Shown: positions 17,937 through 27,713 of the stretch, piece by piece
How the letters are laid out: each line of letters begins with the position of its first letter
Position numbering within the stretch: position 1 is the stretch's first letter
Source: Flagellimonas marinaquae
GTDB lineage: Bacteria > Bacteroidota > Bacteroidia > Flavobacteriales > Flavobacteriaceae
Length of the DNA stretch: 64,000 nt
Assembly: GCF_003992675.1 (NCBI RefSeq)
Contig: NZ_RZMZ01000007.1
Coordinates: forward strand, 484,283 to 548,282
Reading direction: 5' to 3'
Notes under the pieces: generated by a model
The model's input: the letters and a program-made list of their open reading frames with translations, nothing else
Told to the model about the DNA's origin: nothing
Database searches by the model: none
Position numbers and translations under genes: made by a program

Positions 17937-19061
17937 CTATCCCCCAATCAAATCGAATACACCTTTGATCAAAAATTCGTCGGATTCGGTTAGTTGTTCC
18001 GAAATGATTTCCGAATAACCATCATACGAATTTCCCTGAGCTACGGGGATGCGTTCAAAGGTATAGCCATCTTCTTTCTTGATTAATTTTAGGACGTAAT
18101 GGTTTCCTTCAGATTCGATTACCGCTTCTTCGGGCAATGCCCATGTTTGTACCGTATCGGTCATGATCATGGCATCCACAAACATCCCTGGCAAAAAGTT
18201 GGTATCCTCTTCGTGCTCCAAATGCCCGTGCACCTTTATGGTTCGCTTATCGCTGTCAATCGATGTTCCCACCAAGTATACCTCCGCATTAAAACTTGTC
18301 TCGGACGCCTCGGGAATCTTGAACAGGATCTTTTGTCCTTTCTTCACCTTCAAAATGTCTTTCTCAAAAACAGTTAGCTCTAGGTGAATGTGATCATTGT
18401 TTACAATTTCCAATATTTCTGTAGCAGGGGAGACATAACTTCCCTTGGCCACGTTCATTTTGGTGATACTTCCTGTAATAGGGGCATAAATGGCAGCCTG
18501 TGATGAGATTTTTCCCTGCTCCACAGCGCTAGGGGAAATATTGAGCATCTGTAATTGTTCCTTTAACCCTTGATATCTTGCTTTGGCTGTATCATAATTG
18601 CTCTTGGCCTGAAGAAAGTTCTTTTGAGAGGCAATTTTCTCTTCAAACAGTGTTTGGTTTCTTTCAAATTCAGCTTTTAAGAAATCCAACTGGTTGAAAA
18701 TTTCGAGATAATCCTGTTGCATCTGCACAAACTCTTGGTTTTCCAAAACCACCAAAAGTTGACCTTCTTTTACTCGATCGCCTACCAAAAGGGAAGTCTG
18801 CTTTACAAATCCTCCCATAAATGCCGTAATACTGGCCCTGTTTTCTGGAGGAACGTCGATCATTCCAGAGGTCTCTATGATTTTGGGAAAGGTTCTTTTC
18901 TCTAAGGTGCCGATCATCAGATTATTGGTATCGAATTGGTCTTGTGTGACCACGATTCCTGTTTCTTCTCCTTGTTCTTCAGCACTAGATGCTTCACTGT
19001 TTTTATTACCGCAGCTCACCATCAAAAGGAGTGCAGCAGATATTTGAAATATATGTTTCAT
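17937..19061 (-). CDS. Heavy-metal efflux RND periplasmic adaptor lipoprotein (CusB/CzcB type)
   Basis: This 374-residue membrane-fusion protein has a lipobox (MVSC, Cys17). It shows the CusB/CzcB pattern: a lipoyl half near GMIDVPPENRASITAFMGGF, a helical hairpin (about 105-165), the second lipoyl half at AIYAPITGSITKM, and a beta-barrel domain. No Met-rich or His-rich metal-binding N terminus is seen. It starts two bases after the stop of the fused pump-channel gene, so the operon encodes the entire tripartite exporter in two proteins. It exports monovalent (Cu/Ag) or divalent (Co/Zn/Cd) metal; which is undecided. Confidence 0.93.
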   Translation of the reverse strand: MKHIFQISAALLLMVSCGNKNSEASSAEEQGEETGIVVTQDQFDTNNLMIGTLEKRTFPKIIETSGMIDVPPENRASITAFMGGFVKQTSLLVGDRVKEGQLLVVLENQEFVQMQQDYLEIFNQLDFLKAEFERNQTLFEEKIASQKNFLQAKSNYDTAKARYQGLKEQLQMLNISPSAVEQGKISSQAAIYAPITGSITKMNVAKGSYVSPATEILEIVNNDHIHLELTVFEKDILKVKKGQKILFKIPEASETSFNAEVYLVGTSIDSDKRTIKVHGHLEHEEDTNFLPGMFVDAMIMTDTVQTWALPEEAVIESEGNHYVLKLIKKEDGYTFERIPVAQGNSYDGYSEIISEQLTESDEFLIKGVFDLIGG

Positions 19062-19063
19062 TG

Positions 19064-22000
19064 TTATAATGTTATGGTCAAATAATTAATAGCGATTACA
19101 GTTTGGTTGTACTGGTTGAGCACATCCAAATAATTGAGTTGGATTTCGTAAGCATTTTCCAAACTTTGGATGTATTGGAAAAAGTCGATTTCTCCATTTT
19201 GAAAGTTTCCCGTGGCCGCTTTCAAAATTTGATCGGAAAGTAGACCGCCTTCGTCCTCATAATAGGAGAGCTCCTTGGCCTGTTGTTCCAATTGACCCAT
19301 CAGCGTTTTATATCGCTGGTCCATGGCTACGCTAATCTCCGTATTTTCCATTTCCGTAATCTTAGTTTGAATTTTGGACGATTTCACCTTACTACTGTGC
19401 CCAAAGAAGAAAATGGGAACGCGTACCCCCACTTGAAGACCGTAAAGGGATGTACCCAGACCGCTGTTGGTTCCTTGAAAATATTCCAAGTTGAGATCGG
19501 GCAGCAATCGGTTTTCCTCTAAGCTTTTTTGGGCATTGCTCAGCTGTTGGCGATTGTCCAAAAAAGAAGTTTCCGTTGGCATCATCCCTTGCATATTGAC
19601 CACGGCAAGCTTTTCTGGCATTTCGGTCGCTATTTGCAAACTGTCTTCTGTCTGGACCAGACTTGCAATCTGACCGTAGGTGGTCAACAGCTGCTGATTT
19701 ATCTTGGCATAGGTGTTTACAATCTGTCGTTGTTTGGCCGTGGCCGTCACCTTTTCCAGATAGTTGGTCTCGCCAAGTTCAAAACGTCTGTCGGCAGCAT
19801 GTGCAAACCTACTATAAACACTGTCCAGTGTCCGGTAAAGCTTTGCTTTTTGGTGTAAGGTCTGGTATCGGTAATATGCATTGCTCAGGGCCTGGTACAA
19901 TTGCTTCTTTTGAATTTCAAACGATGATCTCTGTAGCTCATAGTTCGATTTCTGAAGCCTATTCTTGGCTCCGTAAACGGTAGGGAATTCAAATTGCTGT
20001 TGTACCCCAAACACCCGTATAGGCTGATTGTTAATAGCCAAGTTGTTCTCATCATATTGATAGTAAATATCCGTTTTGTCAAACTCAAAAGCGGTTCCCT
20101 TAAGCGTTTCCGCTTGCTCTACCATTAAGGAGCGGGCTTGGATACCCTTGTTATGCTCCAACGATAGGGCCATCAAGTCTTCCAAATTCAATTGGGTCTG
20201 CGAAAAACCTGAAATGCTGACCAGAAGCAATAACGCGGTTAGCGTATTTTTGTTCAATTTACCCATACTTCTTCTTTTTCTTATTCCACGGAATTTTATG
20301 TGATGTGAATAAGCGTATAAAACAGGCAGTACGACCAAGGTGAGCATAGTTGCCGTTACCAATCCACCGATGACCACGGTAGCCAAGGGTCGCTGTACCT
20401 CGGCACCCGCATTGGTGGATACGGCCATGGGCAAAAAGCCCAATGCTGCCGCCGAAGCAGTCAATAAAACCGCACGAAGCCTGTCCTTGGTACCCTGTTT
20501 GATCAAATCTTCCATAGAATCAAAGTCCTTTCCCTTGAGTTCCTTGAAATGTTCGATGAGTACGATGCCGTTGAGTACGGCAATACCAAAAAGGGCAATA
20601 AAGCCTACCCCGGCCGAAATACTGAAGGGCATATCGCGTAACCAAAGCAAGAGTACCCCACCTACCGCTGATAGCGGGATGGCGGAAAAAATAAGTAAAG
20701 CTTCCTTGACCGATCCAAAGGCAAAATAGAGCATAATAAAGATGAGTAATAGAGCAATGGGCACGGCAACCATCAATCGGGACTTGGCATTTTGGAGGTT
20801 TTCGAACTGTCCGCCATAGGTAATAAGATAGCCTGGGGGCAGAGCGATGTTGTCCTTAACCAATAATTGGATATCATCGACCACAGATTGAAGATCTCGG
20901 TTCCTGACGTTGATACCTACAACGATACGTCTTTTGGTATCATCACGGGAGATTTTGGCTGCACCTTTTTGATAGGTAATTTCTGCCAGTTCGCTCATCG
21001 GGATTTTTCCTCCATTGGGAATGTCCACATAAAGGTTCCGCAGGTTAGAAATATCTTGTCGGTTCTCTGAATCCAAGCGAACAGCTAAATCAAATTGACG
21101 TTCCCCCTCGAAAACGCTGCCTACTACCTTTCCGGCAAAACCCATGGAAATCATTTCATTGAGATCGGCAATGTTGAGCCCATGCCGCGCAATTTTGGCT
21201 CTATCGAAGGAGACGTTCATCTGGGGAAGACCTTCCACTTTTTCTACGACGATATCGGACGCTCCTTCCACGTTTTGGATGAGATCTTTGATTTCGTTGG
21301 CCTTTTTGCTCAAGGTTTCCAGATTCTCCCCAAATATTTTGATGGCAATATCGGCCCGTACCCCTGTGATCAATTCGTTGAAACGCATTTCAATGGGCTG
21401 GGTAAATTCCACTTCCATCCCTGGGATTATGGAGAGGGCTTCTTTAAACTTATCGGCCAGTTCGTCCTTGGTTTCTGCAGAGGTCCACTCGCTCTTTGGT
21501 TTCAAGGAAATGATAACGTCACTTTCCTCCATTGACATAGGGTCTGTGGGTACCTCTGCTGCACCGATACGGCTCACCACTTGTTTTACCTCGGGAAATT
21601 GCTCCATTAGGATTTTTTCGATTTTGGTGGTCGTTTCTACGGTTTTGGCCAAAGAAGTCCCGGTTTTTAGTACCGGTTGAATCACAAAATCCCCTTCGTC
21701 CAAAGTGGGCACAAATTCACCTCCCATGGAAGAGAACAAGGCTATGGCTCCTACCAAAAGTGCAGCGGCGATGGAAAGCACTAATTTTTTGCTTTTCATG
21801 GCCCATTCTATAACAGGTTCATACTGCTTATTGATCCAGTTTACCAAACGGACGGATATGTTTTTGGAGGACTCCTTGGATGGTTTTAAGAACAGTGCTG
21901 ATGCCACTGGCACATAGGTAAAGCAAAACAATACAGCTCCCAAAAGGGCAAAACTGAACGTCAACGCCATAGGTTTGAACATTTTGCCTTCTACACCGCT

Positions 22001-23410
22001 CAATGATAGGATTGGGATGAATACGATCAAAATGATCAGCTGGCCGAACACGGCAGAGTTCATCATTTTGGTAGCGCCCTCAACTGTTATTTTATCCTTT
22101 ATGGATTGCGTGTCGTCCTTGCTCAAGTTGACCAGCTCTCCCTGCCTTCGGGTTATTTGAAATGCAATGTACTCTACAATGATTACGGCACCATCTATGA
22201 TGATTCCAAAGTCAATGGCTCCCAAACTCAATAAATTGGCATCCACCCCAAAAATGTTCATCAAGGTTAGGGCAAACAACAGGCAGAGTGGAATAACCGA
22301 GGCGACCACCAGTCCAGAGCGCCAGTTGCCCAGGAGCAATACGACCACAAAAATGACGATCAAGCACCCCAAGACCAAGTTTTCCGTAACGGTAAAGGTT
22401 GTTCTTCCGATCAGTTCACTACGATCCAAGAAGGGGTTGATGTAAACTCCTTCGGGCAAGGATTTCGATATCGCTGCGACCCGTTCCTTGACCGCCTCGA
22501 TAACACGTTTGGAGTCGGCATCTTTTAGCATCATGATTTGCCCGAGGACCTTTTCGCCCTCCCCATTTCCTGTTATCGCCCCAAAACGTGGCGCACTTCC
22601 AAAACCGACCTTGGATATATCCTTGATGTAAATTGGGATTCCGTCCCTTGTGGTGACCACGATGTTCTCAATATCGCTCAGGGTGCTCACCAAACCTTCA
22701 CCTCGAATAAAATAGGCTTGGTTTACTTTCTCGATATAGCCACCGCCGGTAACACTATTGTTTTTTTCCAAGGCAGTGAACACTTCTCTGGCGGTGATAT
22801 TGAAAGCGTTCAATTTTTGCGTCTGTATGGCCACTTCGTATTGTTTGAGGTGCCCTCCCCACGTGTTCACCTCGACCACTCCTGGAATTCCGGAAAGCTG
22901 CCGTCTTACGATCCAATCTTGGATGGTGCGCAGCTCCGTGGAGGAGTACTGGTCCCTATATTTAGGTTTTACATCCAAAATGTATTGGTAGATTTCTCCT
23001 AATCCCGTGGTGATCGGACCCATCTCCGGGGTTCCAAAGCCTTCGGGTATTCGACTGGATGCAGATTTGATTTTTTCCGCAATGAGCTGTCGTGGCAAAA
23101 AAGTGCCCATGTCATCCTCAAAGACGATAGTGACCACCGAGAGACCGAACTTGGAAACAGAACGGATTTCCTTAACGCCAGGAAGGTTCGCCATTTCCAA
23201 CTCTACGGGATAGGTTACAAATTTTTCCATATCCTGGGTAGAAAGGCTCCTTGAGGTAGTGATGACCTGCACTTGGTTGTTGGTGACATCGGGAACGGCC
23301 CCGATAGGTATTTGTGATAGCGAGTATAGCCCCACCAAGGCTATGGCTACCGTAAAAAGAAGAACAATAAACTTGTTCCGTATGCTAAAGTTGATAATTT
23401 TTGAAAACAT
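19064..23410 (-). CDS. CusA/CzcA heavy-metal RND pump fused to CzcC/TolC-like channel
   Basis: This 1448-residue protein is two genes in one frame. Residues 1 to about 1040 form a heavy-metal RND permease with TM4 signature LGAIDFGIIIDGAVIIVEY, typical of the HME subfamily, and the AIPLSAVGGVLLLW segment in the second half. From Met1049 on (MGKLNKNTLTALLLLVSISG, then FSQ) comes what looks like a complete signal peptide followed by an outer-membrane efflux protein of about 380 residues with its two helical repeats. Such CzcA-CzcC fusions are known in Flavobacteriia. How one polypeptide reaches both membranes is unclear; cleavage at the internal signal sequence or internal initiation at Met1049 is possible. 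It follows the His-rich small protein and precedes the adaptor. Confidence 0.93.
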   Translation of the reverse strand: MFSKIINFSIRNKFIVLLFTVAIALVGLYSLSQIPIGAVPDVTNNQVQVITTSRSLSTQDMEKFVTYPVELEMANLPGVKEIRSVSKFGLSVVTIVFEDDMGTFLPRQLIAEKIKSASSRIPEGFGTPEMGPITTGLGEIYQYILDVKPKYRDQYSSTELRTIQDWIVRRQLSGIPGVVEVNTWGGHLKQYEVAIQTQKLNAFNITAREVFTALEKNNSVTGGGYIEKVNQAYFIRGEGLVSTLSDIENIVVTTRDGIPIYIKDISKVGFGSAPRFGAITGNGEGEKVLGQIMMLKDADSKRVIEAVKERVAAISKSLPEGVYINPFLDRSELIGRTTFTVTENLVLGCLIVIFVVVLLLGNWRSGLVVASVIPLCLLFALTLMNIFGVDANLLSLGAIDFGIIIDGAVIIVEYIAFQITRRQGELVNLSKDDTQSIKDKITVEGATKMMNSAVFGQLIILIVFIPILSLSGVEGKMFKPMALTFSFALLGAVLFCFTYVPVASALFLKPSKESSKNISVRLVNWINKQYEPVIEWAMKSKKLVLSIAAALLVGAIALFSSMGGEFVPTLDEGDFVIQPVLKTGTSLAKTVETTTKIEKILMEQFPEVKQVVSRIGAAEVPTDPMSMEESDVIISLKPKSEWTSAETKDELADKFKEALSIIPGMEVEFTQPIEMRFNELITGVRADIAIKIFGENLETLSKKANEIKDLIQNVEGASDIVVEKVEGLPQMNVSFDRAKIARHGLNIADLNEMISMGFAGKVVGSVFEGERQFDLAVRLDSENRQDISNLRNLYVDIPNGGKIPMSELAEITYQKGAAKISRDDTKRRIVVGINVRNRDLQSVVDDIQLLVKDNIALPPGYLITYGGQFENLQNAKSRLMVAVPIALLLIFIMLYFAFGSVKEALLIFSAIPLSAVGGVLLLWLRDMPFSISAGVGFIALFGIAVLNGIVLIEHFKELKGKDFDSMEDLIKQGTKDRLRAVLLTASAAALGFLPMAVSTNAGAEVQRPLATVVIGGLVTATMLTLVVLPVLYAYSHHIKFRGIRKRRSMGKLNKNTLTALLLLVSISGFSQTQLNLEDLMALSLEHNKGIQARSLMVEQAETLKGTAFEFDKTDIYYQYDENNLAINNQPIRVFGVQQQFEFPTVYGAKNRLQKSNYELQRSSFEIQKKQLYQALSNAYYRYQTLHQKAKLYRTLDSVYSRFAHAADRRFELGETNYLEKVTATAKQRQIVNTYAKINQQLLTTYGQIASLVQTEDSLQIATEMPEKLAVVNMQGMMPTETSFLDNRQQLSNAQKSLEENRLLPDLNLEYFQGTNSGLGTSLYGLQVGVRVPIFFFGHSSKVKSSKIQTKITEMENTEISVAMDQRYKTLMGQLEQQAKELSYYEDEGGLLSDQILKAATGNFQNGEIDFFQYIQSLENAYEIQLNYLDVLNQYNQTVIAINYLTITL

Positions 23411-23488
23411 GATTCATAGAATAATAGCATTATTAAAAATGGAATAAAGCTTGTAAAAAGTGGTTCAGCAAAGCTGAAATACTATGAA

Positions 23489-23890
23489 TTATGCGTGTCT
23501 GGGAGGTTGAAAAAGGTTGTCTCCCCAAATGTGGGAATAGGATATTTGATAATGGAAATTTCCTTTATCGATTAGAAGCAACTCCGGACAGGAATTAATG
23601 AAACTGTCTTGACTCAAAATAAAGACGAGTGGTTGGGCACAGGAGGTTTGATGGTGCTGAAACGGAAGTTTTTCGTGCTCTTGCTGTTCCTCTTGGTGTT
23701 TTTGGCTGTGGGAAGCCTTGAGCTCTCCGTAGTGTTTGGATACAAATACCATAAAGTCGTCACCATATTCCTCACTGTGGAATTGGTAATGCTCAACTAA
23801 TTCTCCAAGTTCAATCAAATCCTTTAAATGGATATTGGCACTTTGGAGCAGAACGAGCAAGGATATCCCTATGATTACAATTTTATTCAT
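23489..23890 (-). CDS. Small secreted His-rich protein of the metal-efflux operon
   Basis: This 133-residue protein has an N-terminal hydrophobic signal sequence (about 1-18). It carries many His scattered among acidic residues: HYQFHSEEYGDDF, KHYGELKASHSQKHQEEQ, FQHHQTSC and a final PPRHA. It is a periplasmic metal-binding candidate. It lies 78 bp upstream of the CzcA-CzcC fusion on the same strand and is probably the first gene of that operon. I know no named family; a metal chaperone or sensor role is inferred from composition and context. Confidence 0.75.
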   Translation of the reverse strand: MNKIVIIGISLLVLLQSANIHLKDLIELGELVEHYQFHSEEYGDDFMVFVSKHYGELKASHSQKHQEEQQEHEKLPFQHHQTSCAQPLVFILSQDSFINSCPELLLIDKGNFHYQISYSHIWGDNLFQPPRHA

Positions 23891-23966
23891 CCTGACGACA
23901 TAAAATTACAAATAATAGGTCGTAGGAAGCCTATGGGATTCTAATTTAGGATCAGTCTCATTTTAA

Positions 23967-24000
23967 AACCATGAGGCCCTTATTGGGCCTCTATGGTTGA
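23967..24000 (-). terminator. Terminator overlapping the Asp-box gene stop
   Basis: A stem of about 13 bp with one bulge (AACCATAGAGGCCC read on the minus strand against GGGCCTCATGGTT) includes the last codons and stop of the gene at 23980. It is followed by TTTT on the minus strand. Confidence 0.65.
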
Positions 24001-27000
24001 AATTCCGTTCTCAGCTAAAATAGCATTCACCTTTGGAAGGTCGTTCTCCAATGCATTGTTTAGTTTGGCCATGTGGCCGTTCAACTCTTCTGTCAGTTCT
24101 TCGTATACCACGTAGGCGGCATCCGTTGGACGTGCATCCCCGTTTTCAATGCTTCGTTGTAAAGCATTGAACCTATTGTTCAATTTGATGGGGAAATTCA
24201 ATGGATCTTGTCCTGATTGGTTTTTGGTTTGATAGAGGTCCTCCTCGATTTCGGTCAAGGTTTCCATAAAATCTTGGGATAGCTTTGTAAACTTTCTACT
24301 GGTGATTCCCTTGCCCAAACTATCTAATTGTTTGCGAATGCTTCTAATTTGAATGACTGCTTCATTGGCAATAGTGGCTTTTTGGGTGATTTTGGAAGCC
24401 AATTCGAACTGTTGTTGTAGGTCTTCCGCTGTAATTCCCTTCAGGTTGGGGTCTATTTCAATCTCAAACGGATAGCTCTTGATGACTTCATCCCCTACTT
24501 TCATTTGCACGGTATAAGTACCCAGTGGAGCTTTCGGGCCAACCTCAGCAGATGCTCCCCAAATAATGATACCATCAAAAGTGGTAGGTCCAGGATACCT
24601 TAAGTTCCACGTAAAAGTGTTGATGCCCTTTGCCGTGGTGGGTTTGGTACTGCTAAAACGGCTCCACCACGAAGATTCACCCGAATCCTCATATTTGGGT
24701 TGGTTGCCACCAAAAGATTCGATAAGGTTGTTGTTTGCATCAAAAATAGAAAAAGTGATAGTGTCCACCTCTTCTTCCAAGTAGTATTGGAAATTGGCAT
24801 TGTAAATTCCTCTGATGGCATTGGTGGGCTTAAAAAGAACATTTCTCTGCTCTTTGAGGTCTTCGGAGTATTCCCTGAACGGCTGAATGTCATCCAAGAT
24901 CCAGAATCCTCGGCCGTGGGAGCCCAATACTACATCGTTGTCCTTTATCACCAAATCCCTGATCGGGGTATCGGGCAAGTTCAATTGAAGGGATTGCCAT
25001 TCGGCGCCATCGTTTATGGAGAAGTAAACCCCATGCTCGGTAGCCAAGAACAACAGGCCTTCCCTAATATGGTCTTCGCGAATCGCTCTGGCAAAGTGAC
25101 CGTCTTCTATTCCATTAATGATTTTCGTCCAGGTTTTTCCGTAATCATGTGTTTTAAAAACATACGGGGACCTATCATCTACTTGGTAGCGGTTGGCGGC
25201 CACATACAAAGTCCCTGGATTGTGTATGGATTCCTCAATGATGCTTACTCTGGAGTACTTTGGGAGTTCCGTAGGAGTAATGTCCTCCCAGTTTTTACCG
25301 CCATCCCGAGTAATATGAATTTTTCCATCATCCGACCCTGCCCAAATGGTGTTGATGTCGTGATTGGATGGTGCCAAAGCAAATACCGTGGCATAAATCT
25401 CCGGGCCGTTCATGTCCATAGTAATGACCCCACCGGTTTTGCCCAAGGTCTCAGGGTCGGCATAGGTCAAATCTGGACTTATTTTTTCCCAAGTCTGTCC
25501 ATCGTTGGTAGTTTTCCAAACATGTTGGGAACAGGTATACATTACGTTTGGGTCTTTTGGTGCAAACATAATGGGGAAGGTCCATTGCCAACGCTCGGGC
25601 AACGCACTGGCAGGTTCACCGGAGAAAAACCTTGGATACACCTGAATGTCGCGTGTTTGTCCATTGCTTCGGTCGTATCTGGTCAACAATGCTCCTTGGC
25701 TTCCTGCATAAAAAATATCGGGGTTGGTCGGGCTTTGCGTAATCCAACCGCTTTCTCCGCCACCAACAGCGTAGTACCATTCCGAACTCGGTCCTCGAGC
25801 TTGCATAAAGTCCCAGCCGTCACTGGGCATAGCCAGAGTGGAATTGTCCTGCTGTGCGCCGGCAACATGGTAGGGGACATCGCTGGTCGCCATCACATGA
25901 TAAAATTGCGAGGTTGGATAATCCTGTTCGGTCCATGTTTTACCCCCGTTAATGCTTACCACGCCACCTCCATCATTCGAACTTATCATCCGTTCAGGAT
26001 TGTTCGGGTCAATCCACAAATCATGGTTGTCACCATGTGGAGTGGTAATACGTTCATCAAACGTTTTGCCTCCATCCGTGGATTTATAGAACCCTACATT
26101 TAATCCATAGACCACATCTTTGTCTTTTGGGTCTGCATAAACTCTAGAATAATAAAAGGCGCGTTGTCTGAGTTTACGTTCGTTGTTGGTGAGTTCCCAG
26201 GTTTTTCCGGCATCATCGGAACGGAAAACACCGCCTTCATTTGCTTCCACAATAGCCCAAACTCGGTTGGAATCGACCGGGGAGACGGTCACCCCAATTT
26301 TACCAATGGGACCTTCGGGCATTCCAGGATTTTCGGTCAAATCGGTCCAAGTTTCCCCGCCATCGGTAGACTTCCAAAGTTTACTGTCGGGTCCACCGCC
26401 CCACATTTTCCATGCTTTTCGGTATACTTGCCAAGTACTGGCGTACAGCACATAGGGATTGTTTCGGTCTATGATCAAATCAGCGGCACCGGCTTTGTCG
26501 CTTACGTAGAGCACTTTTTTCCATGTTTTGCCTCCGTCCACGGATTTAAAAACACCACGTTCCTCGTTTTCTCCGTAGGGGTGTCCCAATGCGGCAACGT
26601 AAACAATATCTTCATTGGTGGGGTCTACACGAACTCTGGAAATTGCTTGGGTTTCTTCCAGCCCTAAATGGGTCCAGGTTTCACCGCCATCAGAGGATTT
26701 GTATACACCGTCTCCTTGGGTAATGCTTCCACGAAGCTGAGTTTCGCCCATCCCAATATAGACGACATCCGGATTGGTTTCGGCTACGGCAACAGCTCCT
26801 ACGGACGAACTCGTTACTTGGCCATCTGTAACACATTTCCAGGTGTTTCCGCCGTCAATAGTTTTCCAAAGACCGCCTCCTGTGGCTCCAAAATAATATT
26901 CGTTGGGTCTAGAGGGACTCCCAGCTGCTCCTAATGAACGTCCGCCCCGGTTAGGACCAATGTTCCGCCATTCGAAACCGCTATAAAAGCTGGTGTCGAC

Positions 27001-27096
27001 GATACTAGGGGATGCATTTTGTGCGTAAATAAACAATGTTGAAAGGAACATGGAGAGTAATATCCATGTTTTCATCGAGGTTGTTGGCATTCTCAT
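23980..27096 (-). CDS. Secreted VPS10/sortilin-like Asp-box beta-propeller protein
   Basis: This 1038-residue protein has a signal peptide ending near FIYAQ; the start could be Met1, Met3 or Met8. It then has at least eleven Asp-box (BNR) repeats of the form S-x-D-x-G-x-T-W, for example KSSDGGETW, KSVDGGKTW, KSTDGGETW, RSDDAGKTW, KSTDGGKTF, KTTNDGQTW, ITRDGGKNW and KTHDYGKTW. These would fold as two beta-propellers (about 45-750), as in the sortilin/VPS10 and 'glycosyl hydrolase' annotations. A beta-sandwich segment (about 760-890) and a helical tail follow. No sialidase catalytic residues can be assigned, so enzymatic activity is not supported. It is a single gene with its own terminator. 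Confidence 0.9.
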   Translation of the reverse strand: MRMPTTSMKTWILLSMFLSTLFIYAQNASPSIVDTSFYSGFEWRNIGPNRGGRSLGAAGSPSRPNEYYFGATGGGLWKTIDGGNTWKCVTDGQVTSSSVGAVAVAETNPDVVYIGMGETQLRGSITQGDGVYKSSDGGETWTHLGLEETQAISRVRVDPTNEDIVYVAALGHPYGENEERGVFKSVDGGKTWKKVLYVSDKAGAADLIIDRNNPYVLYASTWQVYRKAWKMWGGGPDSKLWKSTDGGETWTDLTENPGMPEGPIGKIGVTVSPVDSNRVWAIVEANEGGVFRSDDAGKTWELTNNERKLRQRAFYYSRVYADPKDKDVVYGLNVGFYKSTDGGKTFDERITTPHGDNHDLWIDPNNPERMISSNDGGGVVSINGGKTWTEQDYPTSQFYHVMATSDVPYHVAGAQQDNSTLAMPSDGWDFMQARGPSSEWYYAVGGGESGWITQSPTNPDIFYAGSQGALLTRYDRSNGQTRDIQVYPRFFSGEPASALPERWQWTFPIMFAPKDPNVMYTCSQHVWKTTNDGQTWEKISPDLTYADPETLGKTGGVITMDMNGPEIYATVFALAPSNHDINTIWAGSDDGKIHITRDGGKNWEDITPTELPKYSRVSIIEESIHNPGTLYVAANRYQVDDRSPYVFKTHDYGKTWTKIINGIEDGHFARAIREDHIREGLLFLATEHGVYFSINDGAEWQSLQLNLPDTPIRDLVIKDNDVVLGSHGRGFWILDDIQPFREYSEDLKEQRNVLFKPTNAIRGIYNANFQYYLEEEVDTITFSIFDANNNLIESFGGNQPKYEDSGESSWWSRFSSTKPTTAKGINTFTWNLRYPGPTTFDGIIIWGASAEVGPKAPLGTYTVQMKVGDEVIKSYPFEIEIDPNLKGITAEDLQQQFELASKITQKATIANEAVIQIRSIRKQLDSLGKGITSRKFTKLSQDFMETLTEIEEDLYQTKNQSGQDPLNFPIKLNNRFNALQRSIENGDARPTDAAYVVYEELTEELNGHMAKLNNALENDLPKVNAILAENGISTIEAQ

Positions 27097-27233
27097 GATG
27101 TCAAAGGTTGGTTGTGAGTAGTTAAAATTTATGACACAATTTACTCAATATCGATGAGAAAATTGATCCAAATCACCCAAACCGTTGAATATTTTGAACT
27201 ATTCGAAAGAATATATTGATTCTTACAAGTCAA

Positions 27234-27710
27234 TCAATAATGAAGCTCTTCCAGAATCACTCCATAATCATGCTGCAAATCTTCATGCAGCAACGGTATT
27301 TTCTTTTTGATATACTCCAATTGGCGGTTGTACAAGTTGGTTAGGGTGTTATTTCTGTGGATGGACGGCCGTAGCGATTTCATCTTCTCACAGAAATAGA
27401 GCAGCAGTTCCACTTCGGTGGCCTTGTTTCCAGAGTATCGAATGTATTTTTTGATGGTCCTAAGTATTTTCCGAACACTCTTTTTGATATAGAAATAACT
27501 ATTGGTGTTGATGTCTTCAAACATGGCGTCGACCTCTTCCTTTACCGACTCAATATAGCCTTCTTCGCTGTCGGATTCAAAAAGCAAATAGGTGAGCAAT
27601 TCTTTGTTTTCTTTTTTGAAGCGGGCCAAACGAAGGCATAGCTGCAAGGTCTCTTCTTGCGATTTGAACTGTAATTCTTTCTTGAGTTGTGTAATGGTAG
27701 CAGCCTTCAT
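27234..27710 (-). CDS. Conserved-looking helical cytoplasmic protein, unknown
   Basis: This 158-residue, highly charged protein has no signal or membrane segment and is predicted to be nearly all helix (KELQFKSQEETLQLCLRLARF, SVRKILRTIKKYIRYSGNK, KKKIPLLHEDLQHDYG). I do not recognise a domain. It begins four bases after the stop of the SDR gene and is probably co-transcribed with it. Codon use matches its neighbours, so it appears to be a resident gene. Confidence 0.8.
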   Translation of the reverse strand: MKAATITQLKKELQFKSQEETLQLCLRLARFKKENKELLTYLLFESDSEEGYIESVKEEVDAMFEDINTNSYFYIKKSVRKILRTIKKYIRYSGNKATEVELLLYFCEKMKSLRPSIHRNNTLTNLYNRQLEYIKKKIPLLHEDLQHDYGVILEELHY

Positions 27711-27713
27711 TCC

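Noticed and set aside
24700..26103. Rightward 467-codon frame across the Asp-box protein
   Set aside because: It is antisense to clear Asp-box repeats, so it is a by-product of codon bias in the real gene.
23980..27096. Sialidase or glycoside hydrolase activity
   Set aside because: Asp-box repeats are structural. The Arg triad and nucleophile Tyr/Glu of sialidases cannot be identified.
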